Of a stretch of DNA of 64,000 nucleotides, positions 34,019 through 44,056 are shown in pieces (the first letter of the stretch is position 1; each line of letters begins with the position of its first letter). The notes under the pieces are model-generated. The model was not told where the DNA came from and searched no databases. It saw nothing but the letters and a program-made list of their open reading frames with translations. The DNA is from Pelomonas sp. V22 (GTDB taxonomy: Bacteria > Pseudomonadota > Gammaproteobacteria > Burkholderiales > Burkholderiaceae_C): the NCBI RefSeq assembly GCF_030014915.1, contig NZ_JAGIXS010000002.1, positions 310,001-374,000 of the forward strand, read 5' to 3'. The translations under genes and the position numbers were made by a program.

Positions 34019-36369
34019 AGAAGCCGGCGCGCCGCCGCCCAGGCCAGGAACTGCGGCAGCGGCATGGCCTTGCCATAGAGCCAGCCCTGGCCTTCGTCGC
34101 AGCCAGCCTCGTGCAGCAGCGCGGCCGTGGCCTCGTCTTCTATACCCTCGGCCACCACCGAGAGCCGCAGGCCATGAGCGAGGCGGATCATGGCCTGCGT
34201 GATCAGGCGGTCTTCCTCGCTGGACACCATCTCGGCCACGAAGGTGCGGTCGATCTTGATCGCCGCCAGCGGCAGGCGGCGCAGATAGGCCATCGATGAA
34301 TAGCCGGTGCCGAAGTCGTCCACCTCAACAGCGAGGCCCAGCGCGGCCAAGCGCTCCACCACCTCGCCGGCCCGGCCGGGGTCGCTCATCAGCGCCGTTT
34401 CGGTGATCTCGAGGCGCAGCTGTTGCGCACCCACGCCATGCGCGGTGAGCAGGTGCTGCAGCTTGTCGGGGAACTGCATGTCCATCAGGTTGTGCGTGGA
34501 CACATTGATGCTGATGCTGATGTCGAGGCCGGCCTTGGAAAAATGCGCCAGCTTGCCAATGGCTCGGCGCGCCACCCACAGCGTCAACCGGCCGATCAGG
34601 TCACCGTTCTCGGCCACCTGGACGATGCGCTCCGGCGAGATCCAGCCATGGAGTGGATGGGGCCAGCGCAGCAGCGCCTCGCAGCCGCTGAGCCGGCCGG
34701 TGGCCAGGTTCAGCTTGGGTTGCAGCCACAGCTGCAGTTCCTCGCCTTCCAGCGCCCTGCTCAGGTCGGCCAGCAGCTCCATGGACTTGGGGCCGGCGCC
34801 CTGCATCTCGGGGCTGTACAGAGCGCTCCTGACCTGGGTCTCGACGGCCTTCTGCAAGGCGAGGTCGGCACATCGAAGCAGTTCGCCAGCACTTTGGGCA
34901 TGGTCTGGATATTGAGCGAATCCCGCACGGGTGCGCATGATCAGCGTCAGCCCTCCCAACTCCACCGGCTCCTGCAACGCATCCTGCATGCGCTCGGAGG
35001 CCTGGCGCACCGTGCCTGGTGCCAGATGACCGGGGTTGACGATGGCCAGCTCGTCCTCACTCAAGCGGTAGGTCTGGCAGCCCAGGGCTGCCGCCCCTGC
35101 AGCGGCCTTGTCTGCAAGCAATTGCACCAGCCGGTCGCCATTGGCGCGGCCCAGCGCATGATGGACCTGTTCCAGCTGGCGCAGCTTCAGCAGCATCAGC
35201 CCCACGATCTGAGCCTGCTCGGGTGCAGCCCCCTTGCGCTGGTCCATCAGATCCTGCAGATCCAGCAGCAGCTTGTGGCGATTGGGAAGGCCGGTCAGCG
35301 CGTCGTGCAGCGTGCGGTGCCGCAGCTCGCTCACATGATGGGCATTGGCCAGGGCCACCGAGAAGGTGGTGGCGATCAGCTCGAAAGCTTCCAGGTCTTC
35401 GTCGCGCAGCGCATTGCGGTCGCGCAGCCACAGCGTGACCGTGCCTATGGCCTGGCCGTCGTGGATCAGTGGTATGCCCACGGCACAGCGCACGCCTCGT
35501 CCGGCGGCCACCTTGCCGGTGGCTGACCGAGCCTGATTCGATTGCTCGAAGTTGGCGATCTGCACGATGTGACCCGCGGCGATCGCCGCGCCCGAGACCG
35601 TGCCGGCCACCGGCAGCCGTCGCCGCTCGGGCGTGAAGACCTGCTCCAGGCCTTCGCCGTCATAGGCCACAAGGTCCACGCATTGCGCCGCCGCGTCGTA
35701 GGTGAAGAAAGCCGCCCGCATGCCCGGGTAAAACAGCAGCAGCTTGGAGAGCGCCAGCCGCGCCAGTTGCTCCACCGAATGGTCACGCCCCAGCTCGGGC
35801 GCGATGCTGAGCAGCAGGGCCTGCAGCTCGCCGCGCCGCCGCAGCTCGCTGAACAGCCAGAGCTGGCCTATCAGGTCAACGAGGTCGGCGGCAAAGCCGA
35901 TCTCGGTCTCGGTCCATTCACGCCGCTGGCCGCGCTGCTCCAGGCACAGCACGCCGGCCAGCTCGCCCTTGTGCCGCAGCGTGGCGTCCAGCAGGGAGGC
36001 GATGCCCTGCGGCTCGAAATAGCTCTCCAACAACTCCAGGCAGTCCGGATGCTGTCTCACATCGTTGACCGGCAGCACGCGGTGCTGGCTCAGGGCCGCA
36101 ATGTAGGCGGGGCAACTGTTGCCCTGGATGAGCAGGCCATCGAGCGACGGGCCGGGCTGATCGGCATCCACAGCGGCCACACAGCGCAGGTTGGTAGACC
36201 CACCCAACTCGCGCAGCCACAGCGAAGCGACGCTGAGACCCGCATGCTGAACCGCGACGTTCAGCAACTGCCGCGCAGCATCCGGAAAAGGGAGCTGCCA
36301 CAGGCTGCTGTCCTTCAGCAGGCCAACGATGAGGTCGCGTACCTGTGGGCCGGTCAATGTGTGACGCAT
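34012..36369 (-). CDS. c-di-GMP phosphodiesterase: GAF-GAF-degenerate GGDEF-EAL
   Basis: A 785-residue cytoplasmic protein. Two GAF domains span about 25-165 and 190-345. A GGDEF-fold domain (LTGLPNRHKLLLDLQDLM onward) lacks the GGDEF loop, which reads EDELAIVNPGH, so it is probably regulatory. The EAL domain (about 540-780) keeps its catalytic set: CEALLRW, INVSTHN, EITETALM, VDDFGTGYSS, IKIDRTFV, VAEGIED and EGQGWLYG. It should hydrolyse c-di-GMP under control of GAF ligands. ATG 36369 was chosen because it begins the ordered region; no clear Shine-Dalgarno is visible. Confidence 0.88.
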   Translation of the reverse strand: MRHTLTGPQVRDLIVGLLKDSSLWQLPFPDAARQLLNVAVQHAGLSVASLWLRELGGSTNLRCVAAVDADQPGPSLDGLLIQGNSCPAYIAALSQHRVLPVNDVRQHPDCLELLESYFEPQGIASLLDATLRHKGELAGVLCLEQRGQRREWTETEIGFAADLVDLIGQLWLFSELRRRGELQALLLSIAPELGRDHSVEQLARLALSKLLLFYPGMRAAFFTYDAAAQCVDLVAYDGEGLEQVFTPERRRLPVAGTVSGAAIAAGHIVQIANFEQSNQARSATGKVAAGRGVRCAVGIPLIHDGQAIGTVTLWLRDRNALRDEDLEAFELIATTFSVALANAHHVSELRHRTLHDALTGLPNRHKLLLDLQDLMDQRKGAAPEQAQIVGLMLLKLRQLEQVHHALGRANGDRLVQLLADKAAAGAAALGCQTYRLSEDELAIVNPGHLAPGTVRQASERMQDALQEPVELGGLTLIMRTRAGFAQYPDHAQSAGELLRCADLALQKAVETQVRSALYSPEMQGAGPKSMELLADLSRALEGEELQLWLQPKLNLATGRLSGCEALLRWPHPLHGWISPERIVQVAENGDLIGRLTLWVARRAIGKLAHFSKAGLDISISINVSTHNLMDMQFPDKLQHLLTAHGVGAQQLRLEITETALMSDPGRAGEVVERLAALGLAVEVDDFGTGYSSMAYLRRLPLAAIKIDRTFVAEMVSSEEDRLITQAMIRLAHGLRLSVVAEGIEDEATAALLHEAGCDEGQGWLYGKAMPLPQFLAWAAARRLLQ

Positions 36370-36526
36370 GGCGGGCGATGGTAATGGAGCAACGCACGAG
36401 CGGTCTTCAATTTGATTGGCGTCAAGCACCCAGTACAACACCTTGCCCAGACTCTGAACTGGCCGTAAAACTCAACAAGAACCAGAGCGTCAGCATCGGC
36501 CATCAACAGGAAGGACCACCCACACC

Positions 36527-38149
36527 ATGCGACACAACGGCAATACCACCGGCATCGAGCACCAGTTCCCCGAGGGCATGACCCTCGTCTCGACCACCGA
36601 CCTGAAGGGCCGCATCCTCCATTGCAACAGCGCCTTCGTCGACGTGAGCGGCTTCAACCGCGAGGAACTGCTCGGCCAGCCCCACAACCTGATACGCCAC
36701 CCCGACATGCCTGAGGAAGCCTTCCGCGACCTCTGGGACACGGTGGCCGCCGGCCAGCCCTGGACCGGCATCGTGGTGAACCGCCGCAAGGACGGCGGGC
36801 ATTACTGGGTCAAGGCCAATGTCACGCCACTGCTGGAAGACGGCCGGCCGGTGGGCTACATGTCGGTGCGCACCAAGCCCAGCCGCGATGAGGTGGACGG
36901 CGCCCAGGCGCTGTACCGCCAGCTGCGCGGCCAGGAGCAGTCCAAGCAGCCGCTGAGCCAGCATCTGCAGCATGGTGCGCTGGTACAGAACGGCTGGCGC
37001 GGCCAGCTGCAACGCGTCGCTGTCGCCCTCTCCCGCAACCGACTGGCCCTGCTGCCGCTGGCCGTGGCCCTGGGCGCCTATGGCCTCGGCAGCGGTGTCG
37101 GCTCGCAATGGTGGGGCTGGGCCGTGGTGCTGGTGCTGGCCCTCGCGGCCCACCAGTTGCTGGCCCGGCTGGTGATGGGCCCGCTGGAGCCGCTGGTGGT
37201 GTTTGCCAACCGCATGGCGGCCGGCGACCTGACGCAGAGTCTCCACTCGCACCGCAGCGACGCCATAGGCTCGCTCGAGATCGCACTGAACCAGCTCAAC
37301 GTCAACCTGCAGTCCATCGTCGGCGATGCCCGGCGCGAGGTGCAGCAGATCGATCTCTCGATCAACGAGATCGCCACAGGCAATGTGGAGATGTCGGGCC
37401 GCACCGAATCGCAGGCCAGCAGCCTGCAGCAGACAGCTGCCTCGATGGAACAGATCACCGGCACCGTGCGCAACAACGCCGAGGGTGCCGAGCAGGCCGC
37501 CCGCCTGGCCACCCAGACCGCCAGCGAAACCGAGCGCGGCGCCCAGGCGGTGCGCGAGATGAGCGACACCATGCAGACCATCCGCGACGCCTCGCGCCGC
37601 ATCGGCGAGATCACCGGCGTGATCGACAGCATCTCCTTCCAGACCAATATCCTCGCGCTGAACGCAGCGGTCGAGGCCGCGCGTGCCGGCGAATCGGGCC
37701 GGGGCTTTGCTGTCGTGGCCGCCGAGGTGCGGGCCCTGGCCCAGCGCACCACGACGGCCGCCAAGGAGATCCGCGCGCTGGTCGAGAACTCCGACGCCAC
37801 CATCGCCGCCGGCGTGCGTCAGTCCGGCCAGGTGGCCGACATCATTGCCCGCACGGTGGGCCATGTGGGCGAGGTCTCGCAGCTGATCAACGGCATCAGC
37901 GGCGCCTCGCGCGAGCAACTCACGGGCATCACGCAGGTCAACGAGGCCGTGGCCCAGCTCGACAGCCTGACCCAGCAGAATGCCGCCATGGTGGAGCAGC
38001 TGGCGGCCTCGGCCGGCGCCAGCCGCGAGCGGGCGCAGATCCTGGCCGACTCGGTCAAGGTGTTCACGCTCGATGTGCGAGACCGCCAGCGTGGCCTGCG
38101 AGAAATGCCTGATGCCGTGGCCCTGCGCCGCGCGGCCAAGGCCGCCTGA
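36527..38149 (+). CDS. Aer-like methyl-accepting chemoreceptor with N-terminal PAS
   Basis: A 540-residue receptor. The PAS domain (about 15-125) has the Aer marks [13 protein letters not shown] and [25 protein letters not shown], which suggest FAD binding and redox/oxygen sensing. A paired hydrophobic segment (about 170-215) anchors it without a large periplasmic domain. HAMP and the signalling domain follow, with the hairpin tip [42 protein letters not shown]. There is no C-terminal CheR-binding pentapeptide. Confidence 0.92.
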   Translation: MRHNGNTTGIEHQFPEGMTLVSTTDLKGRILHCNSAFVDVSGFNREELLGQPHNLIRHPDMPEEAFRDLWDTVAAGQPWTGIVVNRRKDGGHYWVKANVTPLLEDGRPVGYMSVRTKPSRDEVDGAQALYRQLRGQEQSKQPLSQHLQHGALVQNGWRGQLQRVAVALSRNRLALLPLAVALGAYGLGSGVGSQWWGWAVVLVLALAAHQLLARLVMGPLEPLVVFANRMAAGDLTQSLHSHRSDAIGSLEIALNQLNVNLQSIVGDARREVQQIDLSINEIATGNVEMSGRTESQASSLQQTAASMEQITGTVRNNAEGAEQAARLATQTASETERGAQAVREMSDTMQTIRDASRRIGEITGVIDSISFQTNILALNAAVEAARAGESGRGFAVVAAEVRALAQRTTTAAKEIRALVENSDATIAAGVRQSGQVADIIARTVGHVGEVSQLINGISGASREQLTGITQVNEAVAQLDSLTQQNAAMVEQLAASAGASRERAQILADSVKVFTLDVRDRQRGLREMPDAVALRRAAKAA

Positions 38150-38173
38150 TCGCCGCCCATTCCACGCTGGAGC

Positions 38174-38228
38174 ATTTGCTTATTCCGGATAAGCAAATAC
38201 AAAAACTGTCGTTCGCTGAATAAGCAAC
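38174..38228. promoter_or_regulatory. Predicted CysB-type operator upstream of sbp-cysTWA
   Basis: A perfect palindrome with arms ATTTGCTTAT and ATAAGCAAAT around a 5-bp centre (38174-38198) is followed by a further AATAAGCAAC at 38219. The start codon lies 74 bp beyond the palindrome. The same TAAGCAA core recurs before the second cysB-like gene and the second sbp gene, so a LysR-type sulfur regulator is the natural binder. Confidence 0.6.
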
Positions 38229-38271
38229 GGCGGGCAGGATGCGGGCCTTCTCAAGCCCACGCCTGCCCACC

Positions 38272-39285
38272 ATGCTTCGCACCTCGATTCTTGCCCTCGC
38301 CGGCCTGCTGGCCTCCGGCACCTTCAGCGCTGCCTCGGCCCAGAACGCCGAAGCGACACTGCTGAACGCCTCCTACGACGTCAGCCGCGAGCTCTACAAG
38401 CAGGTCAATCCGGCCTTTGCCGCCGCCTGGAAGGCCAAGACCGGCCAGCAGCTCGCGATCAACCAGTCGCACGGCGGCTCCAGCAAACAGATCGGCGCCG
38501 TGATCGGCGGCCTGGAAGCCGATGTGGTGACCATGAACCAGGCCACCGACATCGACGCCCTGGCCGAGAAGGGCCTGACCCCGGCCGACTGGCGCAAGCG
38601 CTTCCCGAACGGCGCGGCGCCCTACAGCTCCACCATCCTGTTCCTGGTGCGCAAGGGCAATCCCAAGAGCATCAAGGACTGGACCGACCTGGCCAAGCCG
38701 GGCACCAGCGTCATCATTCCCAACCCCAAGACCTCGGGCAATGGCCGCTACAGCTACCTGGCTGCCTGGGGCAGCGTGATCGCCCATGGCGGTAGCGAAG
38801 CCCAGGCCCGCGAACTGGTGGCCAAGATCCTGGCCAACGTGCCGGTGCTGGACGGCGGCGGCCGCGGCGCCACCACCACTTTCACCCAACGCGCCATCGG
38901 CGACGTGCTGCTGACCTTTGAATCCGAGGCCGAACTGATCGAGAACGAATTCGGCAAGGGCCTGTTCGATGTGGTCAACCCATCGGTCTCCATCGAGGCT
39001 GATGCGCCGGTGGCCCTGGTGGACAAGGTCGCCGCCAAGAAGGGCACGACGGCTGCCGCCAAGGCTTATCTCGACTTCCTCTACACGCCGGAAGCCCAGG
39101 AGCTGATCGCCAAGAACAACTTCCGCCCGCGCGACCCGGTGGTGTTCAAGCGCCATGCCCGGCGCTTTGCCGACATCAAGCTGTTCAGCGTGGACCAGTT
39201 GCTCGGCGGCTGGGCCAAGGTGAGCAAGCAGCACTTCGCCGATGGCGGGCTGTACGACCAGATCGTGGCAGGCATCAAGCGCTGA
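38272..39285 (+). CDS. sbp: Periplasmic sulfate-binding protein (first copy)
   Basis: A 337-residue protein with a Sec signal peptide ending SAASAQ. The mature part matches Sbp/CysP: LLNASYDVSRELYKQVNPAF, NQSHGGSSKQ (sulfate-contacting loop), NPKTSGNGRYSYLAAWG, DGGGRGATTTF and FRPRDPVV. It delivers sulfate or thiosulfate to CysTWA. An in-frame ATG at 38239 has a GGCAGG before it but would weaken the signal peptide. The gap to cysT is 1 bp. Confidence 0.93.
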   Translation: MLRTSILALAGLLASGTFSAASAQNAEATLLNASYDVSRELYKQVNPAFAAAWKAKTGQQLAINQSHGGSSKQIGAVIGGLEADVVTMNQATDIDALAEKGLTPADWRKRFPNGAAPYSSTILFLVRKGNPKSIKDWTDLAKPGTSVIIPNPKTSGNGRYSYLAAWGSVIAHGGSEAQARELVAKILANVPVLDGGGRGATTTFTQRAIGDVLLTFESEAELIENEFGKGLFDVVNPSVSIEADAPVALVDKVAAKKGTTAAAKAYLDFLYTPEAQELIAKNNFRPRDPVVFKRHARRFADIKLFSVDQLLGGWAKVSKQHFADGGLYDQIVAGIKR

Positions 39286-39286
39286 C

Positions 39287-40168
39287 ATGAACACCGCCGT
39301 GCTCACAGCGCCGCTGGCGCCATCCGCCCCGAAGCGCAAGCGCCGCCGCGTGCTGCCGGGCTTCGGCCCGACCATGGGCTTCACGCTGTTCTACCTGTCG
39401 CTCTTGGTGCTGATCCCGCTGTCGGCGGTCTTCATCAAGTCGGCCGGCCATGGCTTCGACGCCTTCTGGGCCGCCGCCACCGCGCCGCGGGTACTGGCGT
39501 CCTACAAGCTCAGCTTTGGTGCCTCGCTGCTGGCTGCCTTCATCAACCTGATCTTCGGCCTGATCCTGGCCTGGAGCCTGGTGCGCTACGAGTTCCCGGG
39601 CAAGAAGCTGGTGGACGCGCTGATCGACCTGCCCTTCGCCCTGCCCACCGCCGTGGCCGGCATTGCGCTGACCGCGCTGTACGCGAAGAACGGCTGGATG
39701 GGTCAGTGGCTGGAGCCGCTCGGCATCAAGGTGGCATTCACGCCGCTGGGCATCCTCGTGGCCCTGATCTTCATCGGCCTGCCCTTCATCGTGCGCACGG
39801 TCCAGCCGGTGCTCGAAGACATGGAGACCGAACTCGAAGAAGCCGCCGCCTCGCTGGGCGCGCACCGCTGGCAGACCTTCCGCCTCGTCGTTCTGCCCAC
39901 GCTGACCCCGGCGCTCTTGACCGGCTTTGCCCTCGCCTTCGCCCGTGCCGTCGGCGAGTACGGCTCGGTGATCTTCATCGCTGGCAATCTGCCCCTGGTC
40001 AGCGAGATCACGCCGCTGATGATCATCTCCAAGCTGGAACAGTACGACTACGTGGGCGCCACCGCCATCGCCGCCGTGATGCTGGTGTTCTCGTTCACCC
40101 TGCTGCTCGGCATCAACGGCCTGCAGGCCTGGGCCTCCAAGCGCAACGGGCAGGAAGGCCGCAAGTAA
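39287..40168 (+). CDS. cysT: Sulfate ABC transporter permease CysT
   Basis: The 293-residue permease has six helices: PTMGFTLFYLSLLVLIPLSAVF near the N-terminus, conserved RYEFPGKKLVDALIDLPFALPTAVAGIAL, and the EAA motif EEAAASLGAHRWQTFRLVVLP. It pairs with CysW to form the sulfate channel in the inner membrane. Spacing to sbp and cysW (1 and 3 bp) shows one operon. Confidence 0.95.
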   Translation: MNTAVLTAPLAPSAPKRKRRRVLPGFGPTMGFTLFYLSLLVLIPLSAVFIKSAGHGFDAFWAAATAPRVLASYKLSFGASLLAAFINLIFGLILAWSLVRYEFPGKKLVDALIDLPFALPTAVAGIALTALYAKNGWMGQWLEPLGIKVAFTPLGILVALIFIGLPFIVRTVQPVLEDMETELEEAAASLGAHRWQTFRLVVLPTLTPALLTGFALAFARAVGEYGSVIFIAGNLPLVSEITPLMIISKLEQYDYVGATAIAAVMLVFSFTLLLGINGLQAWASKRNGQEGRK

Positions 40169-40171
40169 GCC

Positions 40172-41053
40172 ATGTCTACCGCTCTCACCATCACCGCGCG
40201 GCCCCAGGGCCGTTACCAGAGCAACCCGGCCACGCGCGAGCAGCCCTGGGTTCGCTGGACACTGCTGGGCCTCGGCCTCTCGTTCTTCGCCCTCTTCCTC
40301 TTGCTGCCGCTGATCGCCGTGTTCAGCGAGGCGCTGCGCAAGGGCTGGGACGTCTACTTCGCCGCCCTCGTCGAGGCCGACGCGGTCTCAGCCATGAAGC
40401 TGACCCTGATTGCCGCCGCCATCTCGGTGCCGGTGAACCTGGTGTTCGGCGTCAGCGCCGCCTGGGCCATCGCCAAGCACGACTTCCGTGGCAAGCAGCT
40501 CTTGATCACGCTGATCGACCTGCCCTTCTCGGTCTCGCCCGTGGTGGCCGGCTTGGTCTACGTGCTGCTCTTTGGCGCGCAAGGCTGGTTCGGGCCCTGG
40601 CTGCAAGAGCATGACTGGAAGATCGTGTTCGCCGTGCCCGGCATCGTGCTGGCCACCGTGTTCGTGACCTTCCCCTTCATCGCCCGCGAGCTGATTCCGC
40701 TGATGCAGGCGCAAGGCCGCGACGAGGAAGAAGCGGCCACGGTGCTGGGCGCCTCCGGCTGGCAGACCTTCTGGCGCGTGACGCTGCCCAACGTGAAATG
40801 GGGCCTGCTCTACGGCGTGATCCTCTGCAACGCGCGCGCCATGGGCGAGTTCGGCGCGGTATCCGTCGTGTCGGGCCATATCCGTGGCCAGACCAACACG
40901 CTGCCCTTGCACGTGGAAATTCTCTACAACGAGTACCAGTTCGCGGCTGCGTTCGCCGTGGCTTCGCTGCTGGCCTTGCTGGCCTTGGTGACCCTCGTTC
41001 TCAAACAGTTTGTCGAGTGGCGTGCCCACGCCCAAGTGAAGGAAGCGCCATGA
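40172..41053 (+). CDS. cysW: Sulfate ABC transporter permease CysW
   Basis: The 293-residue partner of CysT has [37 protein letters not shown], the EAA loop [26 protein letters not shown], and CysW-specific [32 protein letters not shown]. Its stop overlaps the cysA start (ATGA), so the two are translationally coupled. Confidence 0.95.
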   Translation: MSTALTITARPQGRYQSNPATREQPWVRWTLLGLGLSFFALFLLLPLIAVFSEALRKGWDVYFAALVEADAVSAMKLTLIAAAISVPVNLVFGVSAAWAIAKHDFRGKQLLITLIDLPFSVSPVVAGLVYVLLFGAQGWFGPWLQEHDWKIVFAVPGIVLATVFVTFPFIARELIPLMQAQGRDEEEAATVLGASGWQTFWRVTLPNVKWGLLYGVILCNARAMGEFGAVSVVSGHIRGQTNTLPLHVEILYNEYQFAAAFAVASLLALLALVTLVLKQFVEWRAHAQVKEAP

Positions 41054-42108
41054 GCATCCAGGTCAAGAACATCCACAAGAGCTTCGGCGCCTTCACCGCG
41101 CTCGGCGACGTCTCGCTCGATTTTCCGACCGGCGAACTGGTCGCCCTGCTCGGCCCCTCGGGCTGCGGCAAGACCACGCTGCTGCGCATCATTGCCGGCC
41201 TGGAAACGGCCGACCGGGGCCAGGTCTTGCTCGATGGCGAGGACGCCTCCGACACCCATGTGCGCGAGCGCCAGGTCGGCTTCGTGTTCCAGCATTACGC
41301 GCTGTTCCGCCACATGACGGTGTTCGAAAACGTGGCCTTCGGCCTGCGCGTCAAGCCGCGTGGCCAGCGGCCGTCAGAGACCGAGATCCGCCGCAAGGTG
41401 CACGACCTCCTGAAGCTGGTGCAGCTCGATTGGCTGGCCGACCGCTATCCGCCGCAGCTCTCGGGCGGCCAGCGCCAGCGCATCGCCCTCGCACGCGCCC
41501 TGGCCGTGGAGCCGCGCGTGTTGCTGCTGGACGAGCCCTTCGGTGCGCTCGACGCCAAGGTGCGCAAGGAACTCCGCCGCTGGCTGCGCCGCCTGCATGA
41601 CGAGCTGCACATCACCAGCATCTTCGTCACGCATGACCAGGAAGAGGCGCTGGAAGTGGCCGACCGCGTGGTGCTGATGGACCACGGCAAAGTCGAGCAG
41701 GTGGGCTCGCCGCAGGAGGTCTACGAGCAGCCGGCCACGCCCTTCGTCTACGGCTTCCTCGGCGCGGTGAACCGCTTCGAGGGCCGTGCCGAGGGCGGCA
41801 TCATCCATGTGGGCGACCAGCAGTTGGCGAGCGGCCCCGGCCAGATCGCCAGCGGCGCGGTGCAGGCCTACGCCCGGCCGCATGAGATCCAGATCCACAC
41901 CGACCCGACGGCCGACGGCCTGCTGGCGACGGTAGAGCGCGTGCTGAGCTTCGGCGCTGCCGCGCGCGTGGAACTGACCGGCCGCGATGGCCAGCCCCTG
42001 GAAGCGGAGCTGAGCCGCGAACAGGCGCTGGCGCTGAATCTTCAGAGTGGTCAATTGGTTCGCTTGAACACTTCGCGCCTGAGCGTCTTCGAAGCCGCAG
42101 CAGCGTGA
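41050..42108 (+). CDS. cysA: Sulfate ABC transporter ATPase CysA
   Basis: A 352-residue ATPase: Walker [11 protein letters not shown]-loop FVFQHYALF, signature [15 protein letters not shown], Walker [13 protein letters not shown] and H-loop FVTHD. A C-terminal regulatory domain (about 240-350) contains the TOBE-like [16 protein letters not shown]. It energises sulfate/thiosulfate import. cysB follows 7 bp downstream. Confidence 0.95.
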   Translation: MSIQVKNIHKSFGAFTALGDVSLDFPTGELVALLGPSGCGKTTLLRIIAGLETADRGQVLLDGEDASDTHVRERQVGFVFQHYALFRHMTVFENVAFGLRVKPRGQRPSETEIRRKVHDLLKLVQLDWLADRYPPQLSGGQRQRIALARALAVEPRVLLLDEPFGALDAKVRKELRRWLRRLHDELHITSIFVTHDQEEALEVADRVVLMDHGKVEQVGSPQEVYEQPATPFVYGFLGAVNRFEGRAEGGIIHVGDQQLASGPGQIASGAVQAYARPHEIQIHTDPTADGLLATVERVLSFGAAARVELTGRDGQPLEAELSREQALALNLQSGQLVRLNTSRLSVFEAAAA

Positions 42109-42115
42109 GGACGGT

Positions 42116-43039
42116 ATGAACTTCCAGCAACTCCGCATCATCCGCGAGGCGGTGCAGCAGAACTTCAACCTGACCGAGGTGGCGAACGCGCTGTTCACCT
42201 CGCAGTCCGGTGTGTCCAAGCACATCAAGGACCTGGAGGACGAGCTGGGCGTGGAGCTGTTCGTGCGGCGCGGCAAGCGCCTGCTCGGACTCACCGCACC
42301 GGGCAAGGAGCTGGCGGTCATTGTCGAGCGCATGCTGCTCGACGCCAGGAACATCAAGCGCCTCGCCGACCAGTTCGCCGATGCCGAGGTGGGCCAACTG
42401 ACCATCGCCACCACGCACACGCAAGCCCGCTATGCGCTGCCGCAGGTGGTGGCGCGCTTCAAGGCCGCCTTCCCCAAGGTGCACCTGGTGCTCTTGCAAG
42501 CCAATCCGGCCGAGATCGTCGAGCTCCTGCAATCGGGCCAGGCCGACATCGGCATCGCCACCGAGGCCCTGGACCAGAACGCCGGCTTTGTGACCTTCCC
42601 CTTCTACGACTGGCAGCACGCGGTCGTGGTGCCGGCCGGGCATGCCTTGGCCGGGCAAGACCTGACCCTGGAGCTGCTGGCCGAGCAGCCCCTGATCACC
42701 TACCACGAGGGCTATACCGGACGAGGTCGCATTGACGCCAGCTTTGCCGCTGCCGGTCTCGCGCCAGACATCGTGATGTCGGCCCTCGATGCCGACGTGA
42801 TCAAGACCTATGTGCAGGTGGGGCTGGGCGTGGGCATCGTGGCCTCGATGGCTTTCGAGCCGCTGCGCGATGCCGGGCTCGAGCTGCTGGACGCCGGCCA
42901 TCTGTTCCCCTCGAACACCACGCGCATCGCGCTCAAGCGCGGCCACTATCTGCGCGGCTATGCCTATCGCTTCCTGCAGGAATGCGTGGCCGAGTTGACC
43001 GAGGATGCGGTGCGCGAGGCGCTGGGCGGCGAGGCCTGA
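42116..43039 (+). CDS. cysB: CysB-type LysR regulator (operon copy)
   Basis: A 307-residue regulator with the CysB signature start MNFQQLRIIREAVQQNFNLTEVANALFTSQSGVSKHI. The effector-domain marks are [28 protein letters not shown] and [19 protein letters not shown]. CysB activates sulfur assimilation when O- or N-acetylserine is present. It is the last gene of the sulfate operon, so it is probably co-expressed with its targets. GAGGACGG lies before the ATG. Confidence 0.92.
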   Translation: MNFQQLRIIREAVQQNFNLTEVANALFTSQSGVSKHIKDLEDELGVELFVRRGKRLLGLTAPGKELAVIVERMLLDARNIKRLADQFADAEVGQLTIATTHTQARYALPQVVARFKAAFPKVHLVLLQANPAEIVELLQSGQADIGIATEALDQNAGFVTFPFYDWQHAVVVPAGHALAGQDLTLELLAEQPLITYHEGYTGRGRIDASFAAAGLAPDIVMSALDADVIKTYVQVGLGVGIVASMAFEPLRDAGLELLDAGHLFPSNTTRIALKRGHYLRGYAYRFLQECVAELTEDAVREALGGEA

Positions 43040-43159
43040 CGCTGAGCCCTGCATATTCGCTCCCCGACTAAGCCGGCGCGAAACGCGTCCTTCCTCGCAA
43101 GACGCGCCACTCCTACGCTAGAGGCTTGTTCTTCAGCCACCAGCGAGTCAGGAGTCGCC

Positions 43160-43378
43160 ATGAGCATCACCGCCATCAACGTCCGCAACCAGTTCCGCGG
43201 CACGATCAAGGAAATCATCGAGGGGCCGGTGGTCTCCGAGGTCGACGTGCAGACGCCGTCCGGGCTGATCGTCACCTCGGTCATCACCACCCGCTCGGTC
43301 AAGGAACTGGGCCTGGTCCCCGGCAAGGACGTGGTGGCCCTGGTCAAGTCGACCGAGGTTTCCATCGCCACGCTCTGA
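43160..43378 (+). CDS. TOBE/Mop-domain molybdate-binding protein
   Basis: A 72-residue single TOBE (Mop) domain: MSITAINVRNQFRGTIKEI, SEVDVQT, IVTSVITTRSVKELGL and GKDVVALVKSTEVSI. Such molbindins bind molybdate or tungstate in the cytoplasm as hexamers and buffer the cell's supply. Since sulfate permeases also carry molybdate, its place beside cysTWA makes sense. A GGAG precedes the ATG. Confidence 0.87.
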   Translation: MSITAINVRNQFRGTIKEIIEGPVVSEVDVQTPSGLIVTSVITTRSVKELGLVPGKDVVALVKSTEVSIATL

Positions 43379-43388
43379 GGCTGCCATC

Positions 43389-43973
43389 ATGAAGACGCCC
43401 CGCCTGTTGATCATTCCGGGCCTGCGCGACAGCGGCCCCACCCATTGGCAGAGCTGGCTGCAGCAGCAGTACCGCGACGCCCGCCGCGTGCAGCAGCGCG
43501 ACTTCAGCACGCCCGACCTGGAGCGCTGGTCCGAGCGCATCCAGCGCACGCTGGAGCACGCCGGCGAAGATCAGGAATGGGTTGCCGTGGCCCACAGCTT
43601 CGGTTGCCTGGCCCTGGCACGCCACCTGGCCGATCAGCCCGATTCGCCAATCCGCAGCGCCCTCTTGGTGGCGCCGGCCGAGCCGGACCGCTTCGGCCTG
43701 GCCGAGGCACTGCCCCATGGTCGCCTCGGCCGCTCGCTCAGCGTGATCGCCAGCCAGACCGACCCCTGGATGAGCGCTGCGAGCGCCCTGCGCTGGGCCA
43801 CGCGCTGGGGCGCCAACTACAGCAACCTCGGCGACGTGGGCCACATCAACAGCGAATCAGGCTTCGGCCCCTTCCCGCTGGCCAAGCGCTGGGTGGAGGC
43901 GGCGCGCTCCCGTGCCGCGCGTGAGCAGAGGCCGCTGCATGCCGAATTTCGTGAATGGCAATTCGCCCTCTGA
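43389..43973 (+). CDS. RBBP9/YdeN-type serine hydrolase
   Basis: A 194-residue small alpha/beta hydrolase. RLLIIPGLRDSGPTHWQSWL is the hallmark start, the nucleophile is Ser in VAHSFGCLALAR, and the C-terminal histidine is in DVGHINSESGFGPFP. The family's bacterial substrates are largely unknown. It starts 10 bp after the TOBE gene and lies between two cysB-like genes, so a link to sulfur metabolism is possible. Confidence 0.83.
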   Translation: MKTPRLLIIPGLRDSGPTHWQSWLQQQYRDARRVQQRDFSTPDLERWSERIQRTLEHAGEDQEWVAVAHSFGCLALARHLADQPDSPIRSALLVAPAEPDRFGLAEALPHGRLGRSLSVIASQTDPWMSAASALRWATRWGANYSNLGDVGHINSESGFGPFPLAKRWVEAARSRAAREQRPLHAEFREWQFAL

Positions 43974-44017
43974 CTGCAGAGCTCAGCAGATTTTCTTGGA
44001 GGACAGGTCCGGGGCCG

Positions 44018-44047
44018 TTGGCAAGAATTAAAAACGAATAAGCCAAC
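44018..44047. promoter_or_regulatory. Predicted regulator site upstream of the second cysB-like gene
   Basis: An inverted repeat GTTGGC / GCCAAC spans 30 bp of AT-rich DNA and includes AATAAGCCAAC, a near match to the TAAGCAA core seen before both sbp genes. It ends 9 bp before the start codon, a position suited to autorepression. Confidence 0.5.
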
Positions 44048-44056
44048 GAGCCCCCG

